From Carettochelys insculpta (taxonomy: Eukaryota; Chordata; Testudines; Carettochelyidae), in the NCBI RefSeq assembly GCF_033958435.1, contig NC_134137.1, positions 172,621,501-172,685,500 of the forward strand: a stretch of 64,000 nucleotides of DNA, written 5' to 3'. Position 1 is the stretch's first letter; each line of letters opens with the position of its first letter. The notes beneath the pieces are model-generated. The model saw only the letters and a list, made by a program, of their open reading frames with translations, searched no databases and had not been told where the DNA came from. The position numbers and the translations under genes are program-made. Shown here piece by piece: positions 52,700 through 64,000 of this stretch.

Positions 52700-53514
52700 C
52701 AGTTGTGAACAGGTTCTGGCTGTTATCTCAGACTAGCTCATCTTGTAGCAATCGAATGTGCTAGGTGGTGAACCAGTACACTGATAAGAAAACTGTTCTC
52801 CACCATGGCAAGTAGGCCCCCAATGAATTTCAGGTGTTGTATGTGTGTCAGTGTTGATTTTTGAGCATTTATTTCTACACCACGTTGTGAGAGAAGGTCC
52901 AAAGCCATCTCTGCAGTCATGATTCCGTTGTCTCAAGAGGTGGCTTTGATTAGATAATCATCCAAATATGGGAATACCTTAATTCTGTGCTTTTGATGGC
53001 ATACCACCAGTACTTTGTAGAACACCCTGGGTGCTGTAGACAGGCCAATGGCCTTGTATTGATAGTGATCTGGATCCAGGATTAATTTTAGATTTCTCCT
53101 GTGAGAAGGATGTGTAGTAGCATGGAACCATGTCTTGGTATTCAGGGGCTGAGAACCAGTCCCCTGCAATTATTGTAGAGAGTGTGACCATCATGAATCA
53201 TTGTAGTTGACAAATCTGTTGAGGTTCCTTAAGTCTAGACTGGATCTCCAGATTCCATTCTTTTTCTGGATTAAGAAATATCTGGAATGAAATTCCTTCC
53301 CTCTGCAATGGGTTGTGAGAGGTTCTACTGCACCAAATGGTTTATTTTCCCCTGTGGAAGGAGCTTGTGAGAGATCTCCCTGAAGACAGGGGACAGAAGG
53401 GAGAGAAATAGAATCAAGTACATTTTGTGGATAAATTTTCAAAACCCACTTATCCAAGGTGATAGTCTGCCATTCTTTATAGAACAGAAACCAACAGCCT
53501 CTCAGAGCCTCCAT
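52700..53514 (-). pseudogene. DIRS copy 2 reverse transcriptase remnant
   Basis: Blocks on minus: WQTITLDKWVLKIYP, EFHSRYFLIQKKNGIWRSSL with DLRNLNRFV, then DPDHYQYKAIGLSTAPRVFY and the catalytic box KVFPYLDDYLIKA. Here the YLDD motif is intact, unlike copy 1. Frame shifts between blocks make the gene non-functional. Confidence 0.75.
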
Positions 53515-54889
53515 TAAATTCTAAGAATCATTGTTCTGAGCTGAGTGAGGGAGACACCATAGATTGTGTTGGAGGCTGTCTCCGTGTAGGTGGTTCCTGC
53601 TGAAGAAGTGGCAGTGAGGTCAACATCCAGATTGTGAAATAGGATGTGATCTACCTTGTCTTCTTTGGGCCAATCTATAAACGCCAAGTGATCTCACTGT
53701 CATTCTCAAACCCTTTAGGGAAATGAAGGGATTCACCAGTACGTACAGCAAATAAGTTAACAATAACATAAATACTTGAGTAATTAGTATGATTGTATTT
53801 TGATGTAGGTGCCTCACAATAAGCAATTCCAAATTAGAGTCACTAATGTGTGCGCCTTTTGTCCAGAGATAGCCTCTTCCAGTCCTTGTGGCAGAGGCCA
53901 CCGGTGGATTAACGTATATTGGGGTCCTAGACACAAAAGACATTTGGGGTCCCTAAATCTTTCCCACAACAGGATGCTTCTCCCTGCACCTGCCCATTAC
54001 TCCTCCTGGCCTGGCCAGAAACTGAGCCATGGAAAGACGTGTCCAGGGAGCTGTGCTTCTGTGGGGAGTCCCAGACCCTCAGCCTGTCCTGGGTAGCACA
54101 CTGGCTGGCACTGTCCCATTTTTAAGACCTGTCTCAGACATCCTGACAGGACAAATGCTGATTTTTGCCAAAAATGGCCTTTGTGAGGAGGGAGAGAGCT
54201 TGTGTCAGCTCTGCTGGAGGGGGGTGGAGAAAATATGCCCATTCTACTACAGCCAGATTCCAAAGGACCAGAGAGGGACTTCCACGGAAGAGGAGGAGCA
54301 ATGTGGCAAGGCCTGGAGAAAGAGGAAGAGCAGGGGGCAGAGCCAGAGTTCCAGAGCTGCTGCAGGGCTGCCCAAATTGGCTGGAGCCCCTGGGCATGGG
54401 TGCCATCAGCCTGTGCAATAGGGGGTTATCTTGGAGTGATATTTCATTTGCTGCACTGAACACCAGAGAATTTGATGTGAGATGAGTGAAAAAGAAGTCT
54501 ATGTCCTTGAAGGTGATATAAATACTTTTTATTGGTTCTCTTACATATGGGAGGCATCATGGCTGGAGTCTGCCAGACAACCTTGACTGGATCTGAAAGG
54601 GCGTCATTGAAAAAAAGTGCTCTCTTTGCAGAGGTGGAGGTTCACATTACATCCAGCAACTTGTACTGTGATTCTCTCACTTCTGCCTCTGGGATCTGAA
54701 GTGTGTGTAATAACGCATACACCTAGGGATGTGGGTCACTGTCCCATGAAGTGGCAGGTATACCATTTACAGAGAGAAAAGAATGAGTCTGCTCCACCGC
54801 CTTAGCTGAGAGGCAGCTGGCTTTTAGCTCAAACCATACAGGCTCCTGCACTTGGCTCCAGAGGTCCTACCTGTAGGCAGGTGCATCTA

Positions 54890-56040
54890 CAATTTATTGG
54901 AACAGCTCCTGAAACTGTGTGAAGTCACCCAATATTGGGGCAGGGGAAGGAAGAGTATGTGGCATAACTGCCTGGTCTGATGATGATAAAAAGATGTTGC
55001 TCAGAAGTGTAGTTTCTTCTATTCTTTCCCCCTGCTCCTCAAAAGATTGCCCTTCAGGCTGAAGAGATATAGATACCAAGGGAGGCTGGGGTGTGTCTAT
55101 GTCTCTCCCTCAGTGTACTTTCCCTCTTGGAGAATATTGCCTAAAGGCAGCCTGTGAAACCAACAGGGCCATTGCATGGGCACAAGAATGGGGGAGGAGG
55201 CAACCATGGGAGCACAATGCCCCTACCAAGGCCCTGGGTCTCCTAGTATCTAGGACATGTGGCAGGTTCATACTGTGTAGTCCCGTGATACGAGGGGAGG
55301 TACGCAATATATCTGAATACAGAGCTTCATCATCCTCTTCATCTTGAGGAAGAGGTAGCAGTCGCAGATGGTGATGGTGAACAATGTGGTACCTACTGCA
55401 CCATTGGGAGAGAGGTACAAACCACTGGGAGCTCATGTGAAGCCAGGGTGATTCCAGAGTCTTAGAGATTAGCAGGTCTTGTGGGAATCTGAAGTCCTGT
55501 AGTACTGGCATCAATACGATTGGTAGCAGGGAGAGTATTTGAATTAGTACTATGGGAGGCATGCATTTCAATGTCAGTACTGTTGGTGTTGATGTTGCTG
55601 AGATAACTATGCACTCTGTCGATTGTGAAGTAAGTGGCAGCGAAGTTCTTGACAATGCTGAAGTGCTTGTCACTGTTTAGATGGCACACTTTGTGCAGTC
55701 TGAGTCTGGGCTTTTTTTTTTTCCCCTTCATTTTGGCATCCATCATATTGCAGTGCCATCTTGCCCAGTCTGGCCCTCCTGGGGTCCTTGAACTTAGCAG
55801 CAGTGTTGGTAGTAGAGGACTTGGAGAAATCAAAGATATTGTGATTAATACCCAAGGGTGGGGAGGCTACCAACCTTGTCAGGGAACTCTCTCTAGTAGT
55901 TGAACTTGGCGCCCTTTTCCCAGTTTTTTTGTGACGAGAGAGGCAACAGACTTTCACGGATAGTGGAGAGTATGAGGCTGCAAATAGCTCTGTTGTTGGT
56001 GACTGCTGCTCTGGAGGAGTGCCAGGAAAGGAGCTGGTCA
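54890..56040 (-). pseudogene. DIRS copy 2 gag-like remnant
   Basis: Pieces include MTSSFPGTPPEQQSPTTEL, KMALQYDGCQNEGEKKKA and ILGDFTQFQELFQ; the last matches the FQELF motif of the other copies. A Ser/Thr/Pro-rich 187-codon frame (55110-55673) lies in between. There is no single open frame. Confidence 0.5.
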
Positions 56041-56511
56041 CAGCAAACTCTCTGCCGTTAAAAGCTTCAGCTTCAATTCATGGGGTTTTTAGACCCAAGT
56101 TTTAAGCTTGAAACAGAGCGTGCATATTTGGGGGGCATGCCCATCTCCAAAACAACAATGCACCAAGAATGCCCATCACTCATGAAGATGGCCTCCTGAC
56201 AGAAGAGGCACTTTTTGAAGCTGGGGTATCAGGAACAACCCCATGTAGGGATAACTCCTGTGAAGGGAAGAATGTAAGGAAATACCAATATGACTTAAAA
56301 GGTAGGTAATAAGAAGGAAGAAAAAAAATGAAATGAGAAGAAGAGAAAGAAAATAGACATAATTACTAACTAAATCTTAAAGAAAACATATTATAACAGT
56401 CACTAAAAGCATTTGCTTAGAAAGGACTCTTCAGGGGACTCTGTCTCTGGCCAAGGGCAGTTTAAAAGGAACTTGTGATACAAAAGGAGCTATATAGCTG
56501 CTGCTCACAAT

Positions 56512-56939
56512 GGCTACGTCTACACAAGCCCCAAACTTCAAAATGGCCACGCAAATGGCCATTTCGAAGTTTACTAATGAAGCGCTGAAATGCATAGTCA
56601 GCGCTTCATTAGCATGCGGGCGGACGCGGCACTTCGAAATTGACACACCTCGCGGCTCGTCCCGATGGGGCACCTTTTCGAAAGGACCCCGCCTACTTCG
56701 AAGTCCCCTTATTCCCATGAGCTGATGGGAATAAGGGGACTTCGAAGTAGGCAGGGTCCTTTCGAAAAGGAGCCCCATCGGGACAAGCCGCGCGGCGGCG
56801 AGGCGTGTCAATTTCGAAGTGCCGCGTCCGCCCGCATGCTAATGAAGCGCTGACTATGCATTTCAGCGCTTCATTAGTAAACTTCGAAATGGCCATTTGC
56901 GTGGCCATTTCGAAGTCTGGGGCTCGTGTAGACACGGCC
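56512..56939. mobile_element. 428-bp foldback Harbinger-type MITE
   Basis: The ends GGCTACGTCTACACAAGCCC and, inverted, GGCCGTGTCTACACGAGCCC are flanked by AAT at 56509-56511 and 56940-56942. The two halves (56512-56721 and 56731-56939) are inverted copies almost base for base around the centre GAGCTGATGGG at about 56725. The main difference is about 8 bp extra in the right arm (GCCGCGCGGCGGCGAGG). It is CpG-rich and contains repeated TTCGAA sites. The frames 56431-57004 on both strands mirror each other and are not genes. Confidence 0.9.
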
Positions 56940-57185
56940 AATGTGAGATAGCAGCTGAGGAGGCTCATGTGTGATCCAGTGGGCACTGCTACCAAAAATT
57001 TCACATCCTAGGTACAGAGATGCAGACACACCTATGGTGAGATACCAATAGGGACTCTACTCAAAACAACTTGCCTGTTTAATTGCCATCTGGAATTGAT
57101 TCTTTTAACTTTTAATTATCTTGTAACATTATTAGCATATTGGAATGATAACTCTCCTCACATACCATTCGATTACCATGTTTTA

Positions 57186-57575
57186 TTCTTAAGAATGTAG
57201 GAATAATCATACTGGGTCAAACCAATGATCTGTCTACCCCAGTATTCTGTCTTCCAAGAGTAGTTAATGCCAGATGCTTCAGAGGTAACGAGCAGGACAT
57301 CTATAAAGTGATCAGACTACTGTCATCAACTCCCAGCTTCTTGCAGTTAGAGCCTGAGAAGACCCAGAATGTGGGACTACATCCCTGACCATTTACGCCA
57401 AACATCCTGATGGACTGGTCCTCCATTAATTAACATAATTCTCTTTTGAACCCAGTTATTGTTTTTACCTTTGGAACATCTGGCAATGATTTCCACTGGT
57501 TGACAATGCATTGTGTGAAGTAGTACTTCCTTTTGTTTTAAGCCTGCTTCCTAATAATTTCTCCATCAGTCCCAC
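57186..57575 (-). repeat. CR1 3' region
   Basis: Inverted CR1 tail phrases in order: AATCATACTGGGTCAAACCA, CCCCAGTATTCTGTCTTCC, ATGCCAGATGCTTCAGAGG, then TTGAACCCAGTTATTG and GTGTGAAGTAGTACTTCC. This is the usual amniote CR1 3' end, moderately diverged. Confidence 0.8.
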
Positions 57576-59723
57576 CTCTTGCCATATAAAAGTAATTGTC
57601 CTCACATACAAGTGCTTACATAATCCGTCTGCCACTTAAATCATTGCTTTCATTTTTCCTTTTCCCCTCATTTTCCTGTGCTTCCCATGTGCCCCCACCC
57701 CGAACCACTGCCTTATTCCTTCGTCTCGCTCAGATCTGTCTTATAGAATACCACCAACTTACCTCTCCAACAATATTCTTGGCTTCCTCTCAGTAGTTCT
57801 CACTCTTCCCTCCTTCAGATAAATCCAGCTATCCTATGTCTTCTGTTTATCTGACCTTATTAAAACTATTCTCTTCAGGATGGTGAGAGTACTTATGTTC
57901 TCTAGAAGTTTTATATTACTAAGAAACATCTTTATTTTAATACATTTAATTTCTTAAATGTGATGCTAAATATTGTCTCTGGCATCAACCACTAATGTAA
58001 CAAGAACTAATAAAAGTTTCATATTTCATACTACTTTACAAACACCACCTTAGGCAAGGCCAATAAAAATATGAACAGGATAACTCACTTATAAAGTATT
58101 TAACTGAAGGTTTCAGATGCAAAATTTTCATTTATTTTCTTGGGAATTATTTATTTATTTTTTCAAATTCTTAGATACTTGGAGGTTTCTTTCTTGTAAC
58201 CCACATTTATTGAGTAATGACTATTAGGTTAGTGTCATTCCACTTTTATGGAATGGAAAGAATTAGGAACTTTTCAGAAGTTCTTGTTACATTTATCTTG
58301 GGTTTATGGTTTAAATTCCACTGTCCTTTACATTTACCAGAGGAGCATATTTAGCTTTAAGGGTATCAGTTAACTCTTAATCCAGCTCCATAAAACTTTG
58401 GATTCTGTATCTGTGTTTTGGAATCCTGAGATATTAGAAACTTCTGCACTACACAAGTTAGAAAAAGGGAGAAGGTGAGAAGAAAAGAAATGAATGCACT
58501 TACTAATAACAATACTTGTAGTATTATTTTGTTACTGTACTCTCTCACATGATTGTAAAGACTAAGCAGTCTTGGGATGTACAGTGCTTATCTTAGATAA
58601 AATGAAGATCTTCAGCAAAATCTGTGTAATTCTGAAGGGACAGATTCTAAAACATCAGCTTTTTCAGAATTTCATCATACCTTCAGGATCTCTTTCTGTG
58701 TTTCATCTGATAGTTTATGCTTGGGGAAACCATGCAGATGTCTTCACTTGTACATGGAGTGAGGAGAACTATGCATTTTCCCTACTCTGTAGGCTGCATT
58801 TCATTTCTTATGGTAATATCCGATGAACAAACCATCATAGCTCTATAAATTAACATTGTGCCTCTCATTTGAATAAATGAAATTAATGTGTAAAAGAGAA
58901 CCAGAAGACAATTTGGTGAAATCCCTCTGAAAGTTCTTATTAAGTCTCTCACAGAAGTCTTTTATGGCAACTGTGTAGTCACAGAATGAGAGAGGATGCT
59001 CTGTTCTTAGCAAGAAACTAGTTGAGAGAGAAAACTGAAAGCAGGAATAAATGATCAATTTTAAATGTTTAAAAAGGTTAATAAGGTATCTGTCCAAAGG
59101 ATCCTTCATCTCAGATGAAGGTAATTTCATACAATTATTACATGACCTAAAGAGAATGTGAACAGTATGGTGGAAAAATGTGCAAGTGATAAATTACATA
59201 AACGAGCCAACACTACAGAAGACCATGAGGCACTTAACAGGGACCTAACAATGATCTGGATGAGCTTGTCATGTTTAATCCTGACACAGTCTCTCATTTG
59301 TAATACAATGAGCAATAGTAGTCAGCAAAAATTTAATTCAATTAACAAAAGATAGGGCAGAAATAGAGAAAGTTCACAGAAGAGGCATGGAAAATCTTCC
59401 TTCTATGAATAAGGAGGTCTACACAGTTTAGACAGAAGATCAATAGGTCATTTGAATTAGGCAAGTCAATTGCTTTATGGTGTTCAGGTCAATCATGTGC
59501 TCCTACTTACTCTCTCATAATAAAGTAAGAAAGTGGACACTCAGTGATGTTAAGTCAAGCTACAACTCCCTTGTGGGATTCATTGGTGCAAGATGTGCCT
59601 AAGAGAGATTTGAAGGATTCAAGAAACTGATATTTACAGTATATACACAATGTCATCTGCAGTAAGGCTAGATATGGCAGATAGTTAGAAGACATATAAA
59701 ACCTCATTCTTCACAGTATAAAT

Positions 59724-60073
59724 CAGTTGTGGGCTACCTGGGGCCCCTCAAGGTTCTATGTGTGGCCCAGGAGCCATTTTGTTTAGCATTGCCCTCACGC
59801 AGGGTTACCAGATTCCACTGTTTTCTGTCCATGTAGGTTTTTTCCCCTACCAGTATTACTAAAGTGACATATATGGAAAGCAAGGGCACATGAAGTGAGG
59901 TGTGTGCTGACTGCAAACAACACAGACTGTGAGAGCCGTGGGCTCCCTCTGCACCCAATCAAAGTGTTACTGTGGTTCAACTGGCACACCCACAAATTCT
60001 AGTGACAAGCATGGTTAGCAAAACTACCCTATCCTGGGAAACCACCTTGGTTAGGACAACCTTTGGCCCACTG
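59724..60073. mobile_element. Possible hAT-like element
   Basis: Starts CAGTTGTGGGCTACCTGG and ends, inverted, CAGTGGGCCAAAGGTTGTCC. The flanking octamers do not match, so the borders and class are tentative. Confidence 0.35.
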
Positions 60074-61784
60074 AAATGAAGGAGGGCTGAAGCCAATTTA
60101 CTAGCCTAGTTGCTCATTGCTGGTACAAACCAATCACTACTTGTCTGAGGTCATGAATAAATTTTTCTGATGGACCTATTAGTGCACAAATGTTCCTTAT
60201 AGGATTTTTCCTCTGAAGCATTTTGTTCTGGCCACAGTTAGACAGAGGTGGGCTGCCAACCTAATACAGTATGTCTAGTAGTAGTACCAATATACTGTAT
60301 AGAACAATCAATGTTTTTGTATTCATACACAGCGACATAAATAGCTAGCCTGCCTTAAGCAGGAGAAAGAGGAATATACTCAACTTTTCATTAAAATATA
60401 ATGAAATTTGCCTTCATCTGCACACTGCCTTTTAAAGGAATTAACATGGTACCAGCTGCAAGGAAGCTGCTCACTCCTCTATTTCAACCGGATGTAGAGG
60501 CCATTGTATTATTCCAGCAGATTGAATTCCAGGCTCTTTGCCACACAAGATAGCACATATACACCTAGGAATCAACAAGGAAAAAATTCAGACTGAAATA
60601 AAAATTTGTCAAATAGCTTATCAGCTGGAAATGGGAAAAAATCTTCTAGAAAACAGAATAATAAAAAGACAGGTTATAAAAAAAATAATGCTTGAGATTT
60701 TTTTCCCCTACCACTTTGATTGGGGCGGGGAGAGGGGAAGGGAGGAAGGATCTATAGCGATGAACTGTTCAGCCTTCACTGTTGACTTGCCCACATCTTA
60801 TAATCTCCACTGTTGCTTTTGCTAGTGCTAGCAAAAGAAAGCAAATACTGTGACTGCTGATTTTCTTTCCATTGTATGTGGAATCTTTGTATTTTACTCT
60901 CAATCAACATTCATCTGCTGGGGCAATGCAAGGCAAATTCCAAAATAAATCTAGTGGTGGCAAATCTAGTAGTACAACTGAGTACTCTCTTAAAAGAAAC
61001 TCTTCCATATAAAATCAAAACAGCCAAGAACTATTAATCAGCTTTTTCATCCCTGTCTTAATTGTACTTTCTCAACATAAATTCAAAAATTGTTAGTGAA
61101 AATAAGTGATCTGCTATATGAAAAATATAAGCAGAATGTCAGGAATTATTCATCTCATATGCAGAGAGCTGGTAGGTAATAGTGTAGGTTTACAAAGCAA
61201 TTTTATGAACCTTCTTTAAATTACCACTCAAAATTTATGTATGTTTGACATATTAAATGCTAGTTTTAAAGAGCAGGAATGCAGAAATTATGAAAATGTA
61301 CTCAAGAATATATGGTTATTGAAAACACTATTGAAAAAAGGCAGTTTACACAGCAATAAAGTTTATGTTCAATGCAACTATCTCAGGGGAATGGTGAATC
61401 TGCTAACACCATACAGATGTCAAGCAGTGAAACAACAGCTAAAATACACCAGTCTGACCTAAAATTATTCAGGACTCCATGTTTCTAACAGGCACGTTTC
61501 CCAAAATTCTCATTTGGGAGTTTGTCCTTTCTCATTCTAACTAAGATTTACAAAGAAACAAGACAAACCCCAAACTATAATGAAGACAATGGCTCATGGT
61601 ATTTCCTTCCTTTATCCACCAAAGCTCCAACTTCCAAAAGAGCTGGATGCCCAGCCTCAGTCCTACAAGCACATGCTGTATATCTGGGGACTATTACACT
61701 AGTTTTATTAAAAGTTACCTCTACATGTTGTACGTACTGTTGTAGGATAGGGATTGTTTTCTACTCTATGGGGGAAGCAAAAAC

Positions 61785-61975
61785 ACCATGGAATCCCATG
61801 GTACATTAAAGACTAAACAGGTTTATTCGGGCATAAGCTTTTGTGGGTAAAACCCCACAAAAGGTTTGTGCCCACGAAAGCTTATGCCCAAATAAATCAG
61901 TTAAGTCTTCAAGGTGTCACAGGACTTCTCACTGTTTATGCAGATACAGACAAAACACACCCACCTTTTTGATAC
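61785..61975 (+). repeat. Penelope-type tail repeat, hairpin form, diverged copy
   Basis: Left arm with CATAAGCTTTTGTGGGT and right arm with CCCACGAAAGCTTATGCCC are inverted; AAGGTGTCACAGGACTTCTC follows, then a decayed head. No target duplication found. Confidence 0.55.
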
Positions 61976-62750
61976 TTGTCTGTATGAAGCAGAATTAACA
62001 CTGCCCCACTAGGGATTAAAAACAGTCCTTTGAAATCTCCCTTATGTAAAACAAGTGTGAACTGGGAAAGGTGCCTAAGGAGAACAAAGCACAGCTGGAA
62101 GGGTGCTACGAAGCCTGGAGACTAGAGGGAAAAGGATGCGCTGGGAGGAAATGGTGTTAGTTTGGGTGGGAAGGTCATCATATGGGGTTGTGGGTATAAA
62201 GTCCTTCCTGTGAAGATACTTGAGGCATACAGCAGACTTTAGGGTTTCCTTCAGAAGACATGAGATGAGAAAGTGAGGGGCTGGAGGAGGTTTGCATGTG
62301 ACGTACTATTAAGTGGCTTTCTTAAGATAAAAGGAGTAGAGGGAAGATGGGGTAGACTGGAGTGCCACAGGAAATTGCAGGACTTCCAAAGGTTGGGACA
62401 ATGTTAAGCTTGGGTTTGAGTCTAATATTGCCAATAATTTTTAATTAATTTTATTCCGCATGTAGTCCTAGAAATAGGACAAGATATCAAATGGATAAAA
62501 AGAGAAAAATATACGAGCACTCATTTAGCTTAGACAAGATTAAAGGAACCCCAGGGACATAAAGAGAAGAAATTCTTTAACTGCCTAAACACCAGTGCTA
62601 TGCCCCTTGGCAACAGGTGCAGTTGCTCAGTTTTTTAGCATAAATTCAGTATAGTGGGTATTACTGAAACCTGCCAGGATGACTCACATAATTAAAATGT
62701 TAAAATCTATGGCAAAAGTGGGCAAAACAGGAGCAGGAGTGGCGTTCTAT

Positions 62751-62975
62751 GGCTGCATCTACACTACATTCACCTTTTGGGGGAGGAATGTAAATGAGGG
62801 AGATTGAAAATACAAATGAAACACTGATTTACAAATCTCACACTTTATTTGCATAATCTTCTGTGAATGCGTTTCCAGAAGAGACTTTTCTGAAAACAAA
62901 ACCGGCTGTGTAGATGAGGTTCCTTTGGGGAAAAAACATGATTTTGAAAGGACCCTGTACACCTCATTTTATGGT
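62751..62975. mobile_element. Harbinger-type MITE fragment
   Basis: Left end GGCTGCATCTACACTAC and an internal GGCTGTGTAGATGAGG are family ends, but the right terminus cannot be matched. It abuts the CR1 fragment that follows. Confidence 0.4.
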
Positions 62976-62979
62976 TTTT

Positions 62980-63610
62980 TTTTCTGAATTTTATAGATGA
63001 CACAAAAATTAGTGGAGTATTAAATAATGAAGATAACAGGTAAATTGGATTTAAGCACACAATGTGCATTTTAATATGACTAAATATACATGTATACAAC
63101 TAGGAACAAAGAATGTAAGCCATACTTACAGGAAAGAAATTCTATCTTGGGAAATAGCAACCCTGGAAAAAACTGGGGTCATGGTGTATAATCAACACAA
63201 CATGAGTTTCTAGTGAGACACTATGGCTAAAAGAATTAATTCAATCTTCAGCTGCAAGAATAGGGGAATCTTGAGAAGAAGTAGAGAGGTTATTTTACCT
63301 CATATATGGCACTGTTGAGACTGCTGCTGGAATACTGTGTCCAGTTCTGGTGTCCACAATTCAGAAAGGACGTTGATAAACTGGAAAGGGTTCAGAGAGC
63401 CATGAGAATCAAAGGAGTAGAAAACTCACCATACAGCAATAAACTCAAGGAATTCCATCTATTTAGTTCAGAAAGAGATGGTTAAGGGGTGACTTGATTA
63501 CAGTCTGCAAGTACCTACAAGAGGAACAAATATTTCAAAATGGGTTCCTTAATCTATTGAAAAAAGTATAAGGCAATCCAATGGCCAGAAGATGAAGCTA
63601 GACAAACTCA
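62980..63610 (+). repeat. CR1 LINE 3' coding end, interrupted by a MITE
   Basis: Begins ATAGATGACACAAAAATTAG and continues CTGGAATACTGTGTCCAGTT, GGACGTTGATAAACTGG and GGGGTGACTTGATTACAGTC. Conceptual translation gives LLEYCVQFWCPQFRKDVDKL, the end of the CR1 reverse transcriptase. It is cut at 63610 by a TIR element just after AGACAAACTCA. Confidence 0.8.
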
Positions 63611-64000
63611 GGCTATGCCTACACTGGAGGGTTTTGTCGACAAAGCCCAGGGAGCGTCCAGATTCCCTAGGTATTCTGTTAGCAGTAAACTGACAGAATG
63701 CGTCACTTTTGTTGTCATTCTCATCCCCCTCCTCCATGAGGCATAATGCCTCTGTCGACAGAGATCTATTGACAAACAGCCGGTCTGGACGTTCCGGGGG
63801 GCCTCTGTCAAAAGACAGGGATTCTGGGCCACTGGGCAGCCTTGTCTGCTGTGCTTCCAGGTGGACATTTTGTTGAGAGAGCAGCTGGGCAGTCCAGCTG
63901 CTCTCTGTTGAGAGAGCGGATCACTCTTGCAATCCGCTTGGTAATTTGGCTGTGATCTGTTGACAGAGTTTTGTCAGAGGATATCTTCAGATAACAACGT
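63611..64000. mobile_element. TIR element with TCGACA motifs, truncated by window end
   Basis: Starts GGCTATGCCTACACTGGAGG directly in CR1 sequence and has TTTTGTCGACAAAG, CTGTCGACAGAG and TCTGTTGACAGAG palindromes. The right end lies beyond 64000, so the duplication cannot be tested (the left flank is TCA). Confidence 0.65.

Larger units (their letters stand above)
51555..56250 (-). mobile_element. DIRS-like copy 2
   Basis: The left end (51560-51690) carries TTACTTACCCTGTACAGCAA and GAGATTTTCAGTAGCAGT, which correspond to the left terminus of copy 1. On minus there follow an RT remnant (52700-53514) and a gag-like region (54890-56040). About 53890-54480 is foreign to the alignment and may be an inserted repeat. 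The right terminus is not clear. Confidence 0.65.
46782..64000 (-). other. PKNOX1 intron 1 or upstream region
   Basis: The acceptor in front of exon 2 requires an upstream exon, so at least the near part is intron. No CpG-island promoter or donor-flanked first exon was found up to 64000; the only CpG-dense stretch is the foldback MITE at 56512-56939. About 57580-59720, 60080-61780 and 61975-62750 show no recognisable feature. Confidence 0.6.

Noticed and set aside
56512..56939. CRISPR-like or invertible regulatory palindrome
   Set aside because: There is a single inverted pair with transposon ends and a 3-bp duplication, and the context is vertebrate; no spaced direct repeats.
56431..57004. 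Mirror-image frames of 62-126 codons around 56700
   Set aside because: They arise from the palindromic MITE; each strand reads the same protein.
1..64000. A novel multi-gene defence or metabolic system
   Set aside because: Everything with coding signal resolves into PKNOX1 or known mobile-element gene types. The unusual items are structural rearrangements of mobile elements, not a new gene system.

Overview
This window looks like nuclear DNA of an amniote vertebrate, most probably a turtle. The clues are one vertebrate homeobox gene split into many short exons, an AT-rich intronic background, CR1 and MIR-type fragments, DIRS-like and Penelope-like retroelements, and many TIR elements whose ends read GGCTACGTCTACACG or GGCTTGTCTAC. 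The turtle call rests on memory of such repeats, not on a search.

The only host gene I can support is PKNOX1 (PREP1), a TALE homeobox transcription factor on the minus strand. Ten coding exons with GT...AG borders and compatible phases were placed between 46730 (ATG) and 6824 (TAG). Together they give an uninterrupted 436-codon reading frame, the length I recall for human PKNOX1. The non-coding first exon and promoter are not recognisable and probably lie beyond 64000. The 3' UTR lies left of 6824. The 20.6-kb intron 4 (19540-40121) is the largest intron placed and holds most of the mobile DNA.

Layout: 1-6823 is 3' flank and 3' UTR with Penelope-like debris and a small hAT-like MITE. 6824-17714 holds exons 11 to 6, with a 682-bp PIF/Harbinger derivative in intron 6. 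19369-40293 holds exon 5, intron 4 and exon 4. Intron 4 contains a pogo/Tigger-like MITE filled with a GC-rich minisatellite, a Harbinger-end element that has captured inverted host flank, a near-complete 3.9-kb Harbinger element (Myb/SANT gene plus DDE transposase, both broken), a 5.8-kb DIRS-like tyrosine-recombinase retrotransposon, and hAT-like elements. 40294-46781 holds exons 3 and 2 with hAT, MIR and Harbinger-type debris. 46782-64000 is intron 1 or upstream DNA with two more DIRS-like copies, a non-LTR LINE nested in one of them, a 428-bp near-perfect foldback MITE, and CR1 fragments.

No tRNA, rRNA, CRISPR array, operon or second host gene was found. The points most worth a second look are structural: the inverted host-flank capture at 20714-21322, the autonomous/deleted Harbinger pair in one gene, the Asp-to-Asn change at a presumed catalytic residue of the transposase, the perfect 72-bp snap-back repeat at 2683-2840, and the hammerhead-like core shared by Penelope-type repeats.
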